The notes beneath the pieces were generated by a model. It ran no database searches and was not told the origin of the DNA. It saw nothing but the letters and a program-made list of their open reading frames with translations. The translations under genes and the position numbers were made by a program. A stretch of DNA of 64,000 bases, taken from the NCBI RefSeq assembly GCF_017353255.1, contig NZ_JAFMYU010000004.1, positions 124,001 to 188,000 of the forward strand. The letters are read 5' to 3'. Origin of the DNA: Fibrella aquatilis. Its GTDB lineage: Bacteria > Bacteroidota > Bacteroidia > Cytophagales > Spirosomataceae. Below are positions 8,945-16,334 of this stretch, one piece after another (the first letter of the stretch is position 1; every line of letters begins with the position of its first letter).

Positions 8945-9253
8945 TCATAGCTTTTTACCTTCCTCAACAACGTTCTGATACAATTCAGTGACCATCCAGA
9001 AAGGGGAATCAGTTGTGGATTGAATGACTGTACTAATTATGTGATTGGTACGGAATCCGATCTCATAAAGCTGGTCACGTACCTGACTTTTAAAACCCCA
9101 GTTAACGTGCTTCTCGGTCAAGACCAGAAAATCCCAATCTGAGTCGGGGCGGGCGTCGCCACGGGCACGGGAGCCGAAGAGCCACACCTCGGCCTGCGGG
9201 TCGATCTCAAGGACTGACCGCTTCACAGCTTGCAGAAATTCGGGGTCTGTCAT
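8945..9253 (-). CDS. MNT-type nucleotidyltransferase
   Basis: 102 aa. It carries the minimal nucleotidyltransferase signature GSRARGDARPDSDWDFLVL (GS...RG, then DSDxD, the metal-binding aspartates). Proteins of this size are usually the MNT partner of a HEPN protein in toxin-antitoxin pairs, where MNT adds nucleotides to the HEPN toxin. No HEPN gene is visible next to it; the neighbour is the DUF3800 gene. It could be an orphan or act with DUF3800. The start ATG at 9251-9253 is the only good one. Confidence 0.85.
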   Translation of the reverse strand: MTDPEFLQAVKRSVLEIDPQAEVWLFGSRARGDARPDSDWDFLVLTEKHVNWGFKSQVRDQLYEIGFRTNHIISTVIQSTTDSPFWMVTELYQNVVEEGKKL

Positions 9254-9263
9254 GGCTTTAATA

Positions 9264-9295
9264 AACCTGCAAGGTTGAAGGAAACCTTACAGGTT
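9264..9295. repeat. Short intergenic palindrome X, 13-bp arms
   Basis: AACCTGCAAGGTT (9264-9276) pairs with 9283-9295 with one mismatch; the loop is 6 nt. It nearly fills the gap between the lysC stop (9303) and the start of the nucleotidyltransferase gene. The word AACCTGYAAGGTT is a recognisable Bacteroidota intergenic word. Confidence 0.65.
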
Positions 9296-9302
9296 CTGGC
9301 TC

Positions 9303-10643
9303 TTAGTGGTTCGTAAACAGGCCTTCGTTTAGGGCGTTTAGGGCTTCGTTTTTATAACGACCGTGCATTAGCAATGAGATATTATGCTCGGTGCCGCCGT
9401 AAGAAATCATGCGAATTGGAATGCCTTTCATGGCCTCCAATACCCGCAGGGCAATGCCGGGGTGGTCGGAGCTAAAGTTGCCTACGATACACACAATCGT
9501 CTGGTCATAATCAGGCTCTTCCAACTCGCAAAACTGACTTAGCTCGGCCTGAATAGCCGCCAAGTTATCGGTATTGTCAATCGTAACCGAGACCGACACT
9601 TCCGAAGTGGCAATCAAATCAATAGGCGTTTTGAACCGCTCGAAGATCTCAAAAATACGGCGCAAAAAGCCATAAGCATTGAGCATCCGGGTCGAGTGGA
9701 TATACAGCGCCGTGATGCCGTCTTTCGCTGCTATAGCTTTAAACACCTGGCCATCAGTGGCTTGCGCAATCTGGTCGGAGATTAAGGTACCGGGTGCGTC
9801 AGGGTCCATCGTATTTTTTAGCCGGACGGGTACGCCGCGCAGTTTGGCGGGCGTAATGGTGGAGGGGTGCAGAATCTTCGCGCCGAAATACGCCAGTTCA
9901 GCCGCTTCGTTAAACGTCAATTCCCGAATGGGGAACGTGTTTTTCACAATGCGCGGGTCATTGTTATGCATCCCGTCGATATCGGTCCAGATCTGGATTT
10001 CGTCGGCCCGGATAGCCCCACCAATCAGCGACGCCGTATAGTCGGAGCCGCCGCGCTTGAGGTTGTCTACTTCGCCACGGGGGTTGCGGCATATGAAGCC
10101 CTGCGTTACGATGATCTGCTTATCGGCGTGGGGCGGCAGCATCTCGCGCAGGTTTTGCTCGATCTTGTCCAGTTCAGGCTCATTGTCGGCATCAATCCGC
10201 ATGAACTCCAGCGCGGGCAACAGCACCGACGACACGCCCTCTTCGGCCAGGTAAGCCGCAAAAAGTTGGGTGCTGAGCAGCTCACCTTCGGCCACCAGTT
10301 CTTTTTCCTGCTTTAGTGTGAACGGCTTGATGCGTGTCAGCGACCGGATAAACGAAAACTCGTTCTCCACGATCCGCTGCCCGGCGGCCAAACCATCGGA
10401 CGTTTTGTAGAGGTCGCGCACGAAATTGTCGTAGTGCGCTTTGAGGTGTTCGATCTTCTCAAACGCCTCGTCGTCGGCCCCGTTTTTCAACGACTCACCA
10501 AATGACAATAGCGCATTGGTTGTGCCCGACAGCGCCGAGAGCACAACTACTTTCCGGCTGGCATCAGCCGTAATCAATTTTCGAATCGAGTGCATCCGCT
10601 CGGGTTTTCCAACCGAGGTTCCGCCAAATTTCCAGACGTACAT
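9303..10643 (-). CDS. lysC: Aspartate kinase
   Basis: 446 aa from MYVWKFGGTSVG. The KFGGTSVG motif at the N-terminus is the invariant substrate-binding start of aspartokinases, so the 30-codon upstream extension (to 10733) is rejected; it reads through a palindrome arm (SFTHSFFHSFT). The kinase core contains GSDYTASLIGGAI, and the C-terminus holds ACT-type regulatory domains (SEVSVSVTIDN). It phosphorylates aspartate, the first step to Lys, Thr and Met, and is monofunctional here (no homoserine dehydrogenase domain). ACT domains imply feedback control by an end-product amino acid. Confidence 0.95.
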   Translation of the reverse strand: MYVWKFGGTSVGKPERMHSIRKLITADASRKVVVLSALSGTTNALLSFGESLKNGADDEAFEKIEHLKAHYDNFVRDLYKTSDGLAAGQRIVENEFSFIRSLTRIKPFTLKQEKELVAEGELLSTQLFAAYLAEEGVSSVLLPALEFMRIDADNEPELDKIEQNLREMLPPHADKQIIVTQGFICRNPRGEVDNLKRGGSDYTASLIGGAIRADEIQIWTDIDGMHNNDPRIVKNTFPIRELTFNEAAELAYFGAKILHPSTITPAKLRGVPVRLKNTMDPDAPGTLISDQIAQATDGQVFKAIAAKDGITALYIHSTRMLNAYGFLRRIFEIFERFKTPIDLIATSEVSVSVTIDNTDNLAAIQAELSQFCELEEPDYDQTIVCIVGNFSSDHPGIALRVLEAMKGIPIRMISYGGTEHNISLLMHGRYKNEALNALNEGLFTNH

Positions 10644-10647
10644 AGTG

Positions 10648-10754
10648 AAAGAGTGAAAGAATGAATGAGTGAAAGAGCGAAAAAGTAAAAAAGCAGTTGC
10701 CTCAGCTATACGCCGTTGCGAACACTCTTTCACTCATTCACGCTTTCGCTCTTT
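10648..10754. repeat. Palindrome D, 32-nt imperfect arms overlapping the ribH 3' end
   Basis: Arms 10648-10679 and 10723-10754 match with four mismatches; the word is GTGAAAGAGTGAA, shared with palindrome M. The 43-nt centre contains GTTGCCTCAGC, a degenerate apex. The right arm includes the ribH stop codon and its last seven codons; the left arm stops 5 bp from the lysC start. Confidence 0.75.
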
Positions 10755-11227
10755 AATCCCAGCATCTTGATAGCCGTGATGGCGGCCTCGTCGCCTTTGT
10801 TACCGTGGATGCCGCCTGCCCGGTCGAGAGCCTGCTGCTGGGTGTTGGGGGTTAATACACCGAAAATGACGGGCTTGTTGGTCTTCAGCGAGACGTTGGT
10901 CAGGCCCTGCGCCACGGCGTGGTTGATGTAGTCGTTATGCTTGGTTTCGCCCTGAATGACGCAGCCAATACAAATAACGGCGTCAATATCAGCCCGTTGT
11001 GCGTACCACTGCGCGGCCAGCGTGAGCTCGTAACTACCCGGCACATTACCACGAACCACGTTTTCGGCAACGGCCCCGTACTGGATAAGCCTATTATAAG
11101 CTCCCTGAAACAGGGCTTCGGTCACTTCGGTATTCCATTCGGCCACCACAATGGCGAACCGCCGCCCGCTCACGTCGGGCAACTCGTTGGTGGTGAATAC
11201 ACTAAGGTTCTTATCGGCAGAAGACAT
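10730..11227 (-). CDS. ribH: 6,7-dimethyl-8-ribityllumazine synthase
   Basis: 165 aa, typical length. Motifs FAIVVAEWN (substrate pocket), VPGSYELTLAA and GETKHNDYINHAV (catalytic His region) identify lumazine synthase, which condenses the ribityl-pyrimidine with dihydroxybutanone phosphate in riboflavin synthesis. The last seven residues, KSESVNE, are encoded inside the right arm of palindrome D and lie outside the conserved core. Upstream lies the membrane TPR protein, a common neighbour in Cytophagales. Confidence 0.95.
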   Translation of the reverse strand: MSSADKNLSVFTTNELPDVSGRRFAIVVAEWNTEVTEALFQGAYNRLIQYGAVAENVVRGNVPGSYELTLAAQWYAQRADIDAVICIGCVIQGETKHNDYINHAVAQGLTNVSLKTNKPVIFGVLTPNTQQQALDRAGGIHGNKGDEAAITAIKMLGLKSESVNE

Positions 11228-11241
11228 AGAAGAGAGTTTTC

Positions 11242-11298
11242 AGTTTTCTGTTGGTCCCGCGTCCGGGCGGGGGGATACACCGAGACCAACAGAAAACT
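11242..11298. repeat. Intergenic palindrome E, 15-bp arms
   Basis: Arms AGTTTTCTGTTGGTC (11242-11256) and 11284-11298 are perfect; the loop is 27 nt and GC-rich. The word GTTTTCTGTT recurs in palindrome Q. It lies just upstream of the ribH start, after a separate terminator on the same strand. Confidence 0.7.
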
Positions 11299-11311
11299 CC
11301 TTAAACTAAAA

Positions 11312-11344
11312 AAAGGGACGAACCCGATGCGGCTTCGTCCCTTT
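11312..11344 (-). terminator. Rho-independent terminator of the membrane TPR gene
   Basis: An 11-bp perfect stem AAAGGGACGAA/TTCGTCCCTTT (11312-11322 and 11334-11344) with an 11-nt loop. On the minus strand it is followed by a T-run (complement of the A-run ending at 11311-11314). It lies about 30 bp after the stop codon at 11374. Confidence 0.8.
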
Positions 11345-11373
11345 CACTGTGTTATACTGACACGCGTTTGCGA

Positions 11374-12066
11374 CTACTCACCGGCCTGGGCTTCCAGTAC
11401 GGATTTGTATTTTTTCGCATTAGGGGCCTCAGCAGCATTAGGATACTTATCCAAAATCTGCTGGTAAGCGTCGGTGGCATTTTTGTTGTCTTTGGCCTGC
11501 TCATAGGCAAGGGCCAGTTTCATCAGATAACCCGCCGTGAAAAACTTATTGGGCTTGTATTCAGCCGCTTTTTTATAGTAGTCAGCCGCGTCGCCGTAGC
11601 TTTTCTTTTCCATGTAAGCATCGCCGATGAGGGCATAAGCGCGGCCTTGTACCAACAGGTCCGACGAGCTGAAGTCTTTCAACTGCTCAATGGCCTGATC
11701 GTATTTTCCGTCTTTCAACAGGGCAATACCAGCGTACAGGTGCGCCAGATTACCCGCTTTAGTCGAACCGTATTCGTCGGCTACGGCCAACAGACCGGGT
11801 GATTGCCGGGTGCCGTTGAGGGCCAGTTTCAGCGAGTCCTGCTCGAACTTCATCACGGGCGCAAACAGTTTGGCCTGCGCCTCGTCGTTGCGGGTGCTCT
11901 GGTAATAGCGGTAGCCAAAGAAGAGGGCAATAATAGCCACAACGCCCACGGCGGCACCAATGAGGATGTTTCGGTTCTTTTCTACGAAGTCTTCGGCCTG
12001 CTCTAATTTGTTGGCTAGCAGGTCAGGGTCTTCAATGTACTCCAGACCCGAGTTTTTCTTACTCAT
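11374..12066 (-). CDS. Membrane-anchored tetratricopeptide repeat protein (YfgM-like)
   Basis: 230 aa. A short cytoplasmic N-terminus is followed by one transmembrane helix (about residues 33-55, ILIGAAVGVVAIIALFFGY) and then TPR units (YAGIALLKDGKYDQAIEQL, GDAYMEKKSYGDAADYYKKA, AGYLMKLALAYEQAKDNKNA). The architecture resembles YfgM/Tol-type periplasmic TPR proteins that work as chaperone or docking factors. The start MSKKNSGLEYIED is preceded by a consensus -7 element. Exact partner unknown. Confidence 0.85.
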   Translation of the reverse strand: MSKKNSGLEYIEDPDLLANKLEQAEDFVEKNRNILIGAAVGVVAIIALFFGYRYYQSTRNDEAQAKLFAPVMKFEQDSLKLALNGTRQSPGLLAVADEYGSTKAGNLAHLYAGIALLKDGKYDQAIEQLKDFSSSDLLVQGRAYALIGDAYMEKKSYGDAADYYKKAAEYKPNKFFTAGYLMKLALAYEQAKDNKNATDAYQQILDKYPNAAEAPNAKKYKSVLEAQAGE

Positions 12067-12086
12067 ACAAGTTGCAATTTAAGGCG

Positions 12087-12094
12087 CAAAAGTA
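12087..12094 (-). promoter_or_regulatory. -7 promoter element TACTTTTG of the TPR gene
   Basis: On the minus strand the sequence reads TACTTTTG, an exact TAnnTTTG match, 20 bp upstream of the start codon at 12066. No good -33 box at the usual spacing is seen (a TTTG lies 25 bp upstream, inside the pdhA tail). Confidence 0.45.
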
Positions 12095-12110
12095 GGAATT
12101 ATTCTCCTCT

Positions 12111-13181
12111 TTACTCCATCAAAAACGGATAATCTTTCTGCATGTACACGTCCTTGAAGGCTTCTTCGGCGGGCGGGTACGGCGACTCTTCGGCAAACTT
12201 CACTGACTCGTCTACCGTGGCTTTAATTTTCTGATCAATAGCTGCCAGGTCTTCTTCCGTGGCCAGGCCGTTTTTCAGGATATGCTGCTTTACGGTCTCG
12301 ATGGGGTCGCGCTGCTTATAGGTTTCCACCTCGTCTTTGCTGCGATATTTCTGCGGGTCAGACATCGAGTGGCCCCGGTAACGATACGTGCGAAACTCCA
12401 GGAAAGTTGGCCCTTCGCCAGCGCGTGCCCGTTCGGCAGCGCGGCTCACAGCCTCATGTACTGCTTCAACATCCATGCCATCTACGGGTTCGGCGGGCAT
12501 ATCGTAGGCTTCACCAATGGTATACAGCTCCGTCACGTTCGAGGTTCGGGCTACCGACGTACCCATAGCGTAGCCGTTGTTTTCGACCACGAAGATCACT
12601 GGCAGCTTCCAGAGCATGGCCATGTTAAACGCCTCATGCAACGCACCTTGCCGCACGGCACCGTCGCCGAAGAAGCAGATGCAGAGGTTGCCGGTTTTGT
12701 TATATTTCTCGGCGAAAGCGATGCCAGCGCCCATCGGAATCTGCGCACCAACGATGCCGTGACCACCAATAAAATTGACTGATTTATCGAAAATGTGCAT
12801 CGAACCGCCCTTACCTTTCGACGATCCCGTCTGCTTGGCATATAGTTCGGCCATGACGGCCTTGGGGTCGCTGCCCAGGGCTAGTGGAATGCCGTGGTCA
12901 CGGTAGGCAGTGATCCATTTATCGTCTTTGGTAAGAGCCGTGTATGACCCCGACGAGCAGGCTTCCTGCCCGATGTAGAGGTGGCAAAACCCTTTAATTT
13001 TCTGCTGTCCGTAGAGTTGACCGGCCTTCTCTTCAAACTTGCGCTGAAGCTGCATCGACTCGTACCAATACATATACCGCTCCTTGGGGTGCTGCGTTTT
13101 TGCGGGGGCCGCGGCAGGTGCTTTGCCGTTGCTCTTGTTCCCGGCGCCATTGGCCGTAGTCTTGTCTTTAACGGTTGCCAT
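12111..13181 (-). CDS. pdhA: Pyruvate dehydrogenase E1 component, alpha subunit
   Basis: 356 aa. The thiamine pyrophosphate motif begins at GDG (residues 172-174, FFGDGAVRQGALHEAF) and ends at NNGYAMGTS about 28 residues later. The phosphorylation-loop-like segment YRYRGHSMSDP is conserved. The first ~30 residues are a Lys/Ala-rich flexible tail (APAAAPAKTQ) of the kind seen in Bacteroidota homologues. It decarboxylates pyruvate and passes the acetyl group to E2; the beta subunit is not in this window. It is divergent from recF across a 250-bp region holding palindrome F. Confidence 0.93.
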   Translation of the reverse strand: MATVKDKTTANGAGNKSNGKAPAAAPAKTQHPKERYMYWYESMQLQRKFEEKAGQLYGQQKIKGFCHLYIGQEACSSGSYTALTKDDKWITAYRDHGIPLALGSDPKAVMAELYAKQTGSSKGKGGSMHIFDKSVNFIGGHGIVGAQIPMGAGIAFAEKYNKTGNLCICFFGDGAVRQGALHEAFNMAMLWKLPVIFVVENNGYAMGTSVARTSNVTELYTIGEAYDMPAEPVDGMDVEAVHEAVSRAAERARAGEGPTFLEFRTYRYRGHSMSDPQKYRSKDEVETYKQRDPIETVKQHILKNGLATEEDLAAIDQKIKATVDESVKFAEESPYPPAEEAFKDVYMQKDYPFLME

Positions 13182-13236
13182 TCTGAATGCTGAAGTAGAG
13201 GTAAATTGCCCGTCCGCAGGGAGAACAAAGCGGGTC

Positions 13237-13244
13237 TATCTTTG
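13237..13244 (+). promoter_or_regulatory. Candidate recF promoter -7 element
   Basis: TATCTTTG at 13237-13244 matches TAnnTTTG on the plus strand. Transcription from here would give recF a leader of about 180 nt that includes palindrome F. No -33 element at good spacing is seen, so this is tentative. Confidence 0.35.
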
Positions 13245-13297
13245 TTGCTTTCTGGGGCAAAATGCTTGCAAAAGTAATGATAAAGGAGGAAAGGGAA

Positions 13298-13408
13298 AAA
13301 GGAGGAAGGGAGCGGTCCGCCGTCGCGGAAAGGGATTGCTAACGCAAGCGTATTGCTTTGGCGTCAGCAATCCCTTTCCGCGACGGCGGACCGCTCCCTT
13401 CCTCCTTT
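13298..13408. repeat. Palindrome F, 48-bp arms, between divergent genes
   Basis: Arms 13298-13345 and 13361-13408 match at 47 of 48 positions; the loop is 15 nt. The apex reads ATTGCTAACGC/GCGTCAGCAAT, a clear member of the shared apex family. It lies between the starts of pdhA and recF, where a terminator would not be expected. Outer arm text GGAGGAAGGGAG recurs inside the acyltransferase gene near 63.8 kb. Confidence 0.9.
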
Positions 13409-13430
13409 CTTCCTGTACTCCATAGCCTTT

Positions 13431-14540
13431 ATGTACCTCGATAAACTAAGCCTCACCAATTTTAAGAATTACGAAGATGCCCTCTTCACGTTTAGCCCGC
13501 AGGTGAACGTGCTTGTGGGTCCAAACGGGAGTGGGAAAACTAATTTGCTCGACGCCATCTATTTTCTGGCCCTCTCGAAAAGCGCCTTTCAGACCCTCGA
13601 TGCCCTCAGCGTTACCCACGACGAAGACTATTTCATTCTCGACGGCATTTTTGTTCGTCCCGACACCGACCACGACCGCACGACCCAAATCACCATTAGC
13701 CTGCAACGGGGGCAGCGCAAGGTGATTTTAGCCGATAAAAAGCCCTACGAACGTCTGAGCGAGCATATTGGCCGGTTTCCGGTGGTGCTCATGATTCCGA
13801 ATGATACCGACCTGGTGCGCGGTCATAGCGAGGAACGTCGCCAGTTTGTGGATGCCGTACTGTCGCAGCTTGACCCTGAATACCTCCAGGATTACCTCCA
13901 GTACCAATATGTGCTGAAGCAGCGCAACAGCCTGCTCAAGCTATTTTCAGATCGCAATGGTCGACCCGTTGACCACGATTTGCTCGACACCTACGACGAA
14001 CCGCTACTGTATATAGGTCAGCGGATTTACGAACGCCGACAACGTTTCATCACCGAGCTGCTGCCCGACGTACAGTCGCATTACACCTACCTGAGCGATG
14101 CCCGCGAGGCTATCACCATCGTGTATGACTCGGACGTAAGCAAGATGGGGTTCGATGACCTGTTTGTACAAAACCGGAGCCGCGACATTGCCATGCAACG
14201 CACCACCATGGGTATTCACCGCGACGATTTCGAGTTCTTAATCGATGGCATGGCGCTGAAACGGTTTGGGTCGCAGGGACAGCAAAAGACGTTTGTGATT
14301 GCTCTCCGGCTGGGGCAGTTCGACCAACTGATGGCCGCCAAGCAGACCAAACCCATTTTGCTGCTCGACGACATCTTTGACAAACTTGACGACGGGCGTA
14401 TTGCCAAGCTCATTCAGCGCATTACGGAAGGCTCCTTCGGCCAGCTTTTCATCACCGACGCCCGCCCCGAACGTACCGAGCAACTTCTGGCCACTGTCCC
14501 CGGCGACGTGCGATACTACAGAACAGTGAACAGTATGTAG
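13431..14540 (+). CDS. recF: DNA replication and repair protein RecF
   Basis: 369 aa. SMC-like ATPase with Walker A GPNGSGKTN (residues 30-38), a RecF-type middle (GVFPVVLMIPND-like FPVVLMIPNDTDLVRG), the signature SQGQQKTFVIALRL and Walker B LLLDDIFDKLD. It loads RecA at gapped DNA with RecO and RecR. The start MYLDKLSLTNFKNYED is the conserved RecF N-terminus; an upstream in-frame start at 13353 would read through palindrome F and is rejected. Its stop codon abuts palindrome G. Confidence 0.95.
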   Translation: MYLDKLSLTNFKNYEDALFTFSPQVNVLVGPNGSGKTNLLDAIYFLALSKSAFQTLDALSVTHDEDYFILDGIFVRPDTDHDRTTQITISLQRGQRKVILADKKPYERLSEHIGRFPVVLMIPNDTDLVRGHSEERRQFVDAVLSQLDPEYLQDYLQYQYVLKQRNSLLKLFSDRNGRPVDHDLLDTYDEPLLYIGQRIYERRQRFITELLPDVQSHYTYLSDAREAITIVYDSDVSKMGFDDLFVQNRSRDIAMQRTTMGIHRDDFEFLIDGMALKRFGSQGQQKTFVIALRLGQFDQLMAAKQTKPILLLDDIFDKLDDGRIAKLIQRITEGSFGQLFITDARPERTEQLLATVPGDVRYYRTVNSM

Positions 14541-14660
14541 TGATTACAGTATGCAGTTCTACAGTATGCAGTATGCAGTATGCAGTGTTGCTGACGCGAA
14601 CATCCACTTGCGTCAGCAACACTGCATACTGCATACTGTAGAACTGCACACTGTAATCAC
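14540..14660. repeat. Intergenic palindrome G, 51-58 nt arms, stop to stop
   Basis: Left arm 14540-14597 and right arm 14610-14660 are complementary except for one substitution and one extra 7-nt unit (GTATGCA) in the left arm. The apex is GTTGCTGACGC/GCGTCAGCAAC with a 12-nt loop. It runs from the recF stop codon to the stop codon of the next convergent gene. Word CAGTATGCAG is shared with palindrome C. Confidence 0.92.
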
Positions 14661-14938
14661 GCCCTTCCGAACAACAAGTTGCTGGTGAGTGAGTTGACTT
14701 CAGCGTCTTGCGGGGTTCTGGGGGGCTGGTAGGCCGTGGGGACCGTGCTGGTGGGCGTGGTCATTGGGCCGGACAACAGCGACGGAACGTCCTCTTCCTC
14801 CACCGTAATTTTTACTTTGTGGCCTGCGTAGAAGGTACACAGGCGTTGCACGAACTGCTCGTTGAGTTCATTAGCATCTAATTGGAAAATAGTTTGCATA
14901 GCGATGAGATGTTGTTCATCAGCTATAACACGGTACAT
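14657..14938 (-). CDS. Small protein of unknown function, antitoxin-like N-terminus
   Basis: 93 aa from the ATG at 14938, or 80 aa from MQTIFQLDANELNEQF at 14899, which I find slightly more natural. The segment LDANELNEQFVQRLCTFYAG followed by HKVKITVEEED resembles small Bacteroidota proteins that precede type II toxins, but no toxin gene lies next to it. The C-terminal half is Pro/Thr-rich and probably disordered (PMTTPTSTVPTAYQPPRTP). The stop codon is inside palindrome G. Neighbour upstream is a membrane acyltransferase homologue. Confidence 0.55.
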   Translation of the reverse strand: MYRVIADEQHLIAMQTIFQLDANELNEQFVQRLCTFYAGHKVKITVEEEDVPSLLSGPMTTPTSTVPTAYQPPRTPQDAEVNSLTSNLLFGRA

Positions 14939-14989
14939 AGCAAAAAGTGTTGACGGTCAATACTTTCTGAGCGTAGAACGGCATACTGT

Positions 14990-16204
14990 CTAGATGTAGC
15001 GCAGCCAGGTTAATTGAGGGTGGTTGGCTTTGTAACGTCCGTACCAATGGCAAAGGGGGTAGAGCAACGCGACCAGTAGCAGCCAGACCACGTAGACCAC
15101 TGGCAATGACACCCCGGCTGCGGGCGGACGACCAAAATTGAGTGGTCCAAGCGGCATGTCGTGCAGCGCATAGCCCTGGATCAGGATCGTAAGAATCATG
15201 GCCAGTTTTACCAGATACCAATGGATGAGGTAATAGAATAATGGTACGTTGCCATAGACCCTCAGCAGGCGCGTAAACCTATTATCAGGTCCATCGGCTA
15301 GCCAGAGCAAACCGCACATGATGCCCAACATCAGCGCCGTATACAGTAGCGAGGGTGGATATTTACTGACGTTCAGGAAAGATAAGATTGTAAATAAGGG
15401 GCTTTTCTGAATGGTCCACGGAGTCGGATCACCATATAGGTTCAGCAGACGTAGCGCCAGGAAAACACCCAGGCAAATGGCCCCTGCCTGCAAAAGACGC
15501 ATCTTTCTGACTGTTACAGGCTGGTTTATAAATGGACCGCAGGCATACCCCAGCAGCATAATCCCAAACCACGGGATTATGGGATATGCCACCAACAGGA
15601 TGAAATCGGTTCCAAAAGGAAACACATCCGTTCGGAATAGTAGTGACCACGCCAGCCGCGCAGGAGCACTGGCAAAGGGCGACAGGGACGTAAGCAGATC
15701 ATGGCCAAACACGATCACCAGCCCAGCCACAGCCAGCCAGCGAACAGGAAATTTAGACAGCCACGATAGCAGGATCAGCCCCGTGCCAATCACAAAAATA
15801 ACTTGCAACATCAGCGACCGGAACTGGATATCGGTCCAGAATGCGAAGTTGATCAGGGTAAGCTCCAGCAAAATCAGCACCAGCCCGCGCCGAAGCAAAA
15901 AAGCGCTTGACGATGAACTAATAAACTGATTGTCAGTCAATTTTATATCTTGTAGACTGCGTTTTCGAAGTGATAAAAAAGCCGATGTGCCTGACAAGAA
16001 AACAAAGGTGGGTGCACAGAGGTGGGTAACCCAGCGGGTTAAGAAAATAGGCGCGGTGGTTGTGGTCAGGTCGGTGGGGTTTTGCGTAAGAGCAGGAAGA
16101 TGTAGTAAATCGCGGACGTGATCCAGCGCCATGATCACCATCACTAATCCCCGCACCACATCAATGGCAACAATGCGCCCGGTTTCTGTATTATTTGTCT
16201 GCAT
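14990..16204 (-). CDS. DUF1624/heparan-alpha-glucosaminide N-acetyltransferase-like membrane protein
   Basis: 404 aa with about 10-11 hydrophobic segments. The N-terminal signature AIDVVRGLVMVIMALDHVRD followed by FLTRWVTHLCAPTFVFLSG is typical of the HGSNAT/DUF1624 (COG3503) family of polytopic membrane proteins thought to move acetyl groups across the membrane to sugars. The histidine in ALDHVRD corresponds to the conserved family histidine. The start MQTNNTETGRIVAID is the first in-frame ATG before the signature. Substrate unknown; it lies alone between an orphan gene and the tricorn-like protease. Confidence 0.8.
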   Translation of the reverse strand: MQTNNTETGRIVAIDVVRGLVMVIMALDHVRDLLHLPALTQNPTDLTTTTAPIFLTRWVTHLCAPTFVFLSGTSAFLSLRKRSLQDIKLTDNQFISSSSSAFLLRRGLVLILLELTLINFAFWTDIQFRSLMLQVIFVIGTGLILLSWLSKFPVRWLAVAGLVIVFGHDLLTSLSPFASAPARLAWSLLFRTDVFPFGTDFILLVAYPIIPWFGIMLLGYACGPFINQPVTVRKMRLLQAGAICLGVFLALRLLNLYGDPTPWTIQKSPLFTILSFLNVSKYPPSLLYTALMLGIMCGLLWLADGPDNRFTRLLRVYGNVPLFYYLIHWYLVKLAMILTILIQGYALHDMPLGPLNFGRPPAAGVSLPVVYVVWLLLVALLYPLCHWYGRYKANHPQLTWLRYI

Positions 16205-16334
16205 AGACTACCAACATACGCATTTACGGCCAATGACTTAGCTAGTATTCGCTCATTCACTCATTAGATACGCTCAATCCACGCACGAAGCCGTATTTTC
16301 GTTTTTCCCGAATGATACACTTCTCCTTCGTGCC

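Noticed and set aside
10644-10733. N-terminal extension of lysC (SFTHSFFHSFT)
   Set aside because: Translation of a palindrome arm; the aspartokinase family starts at KFGGTSVG.
13353-13430. N-terminal extension of recF
   Set aside because: Encoded by palindrome F; RecF begins at MYLDKLSL.
14951-14961. TTGACGGTCAA short palindrome upstream of the small orphan gene
   Set aside because: Eleven bases could be an operator half-site pair but are too short to support by eye.
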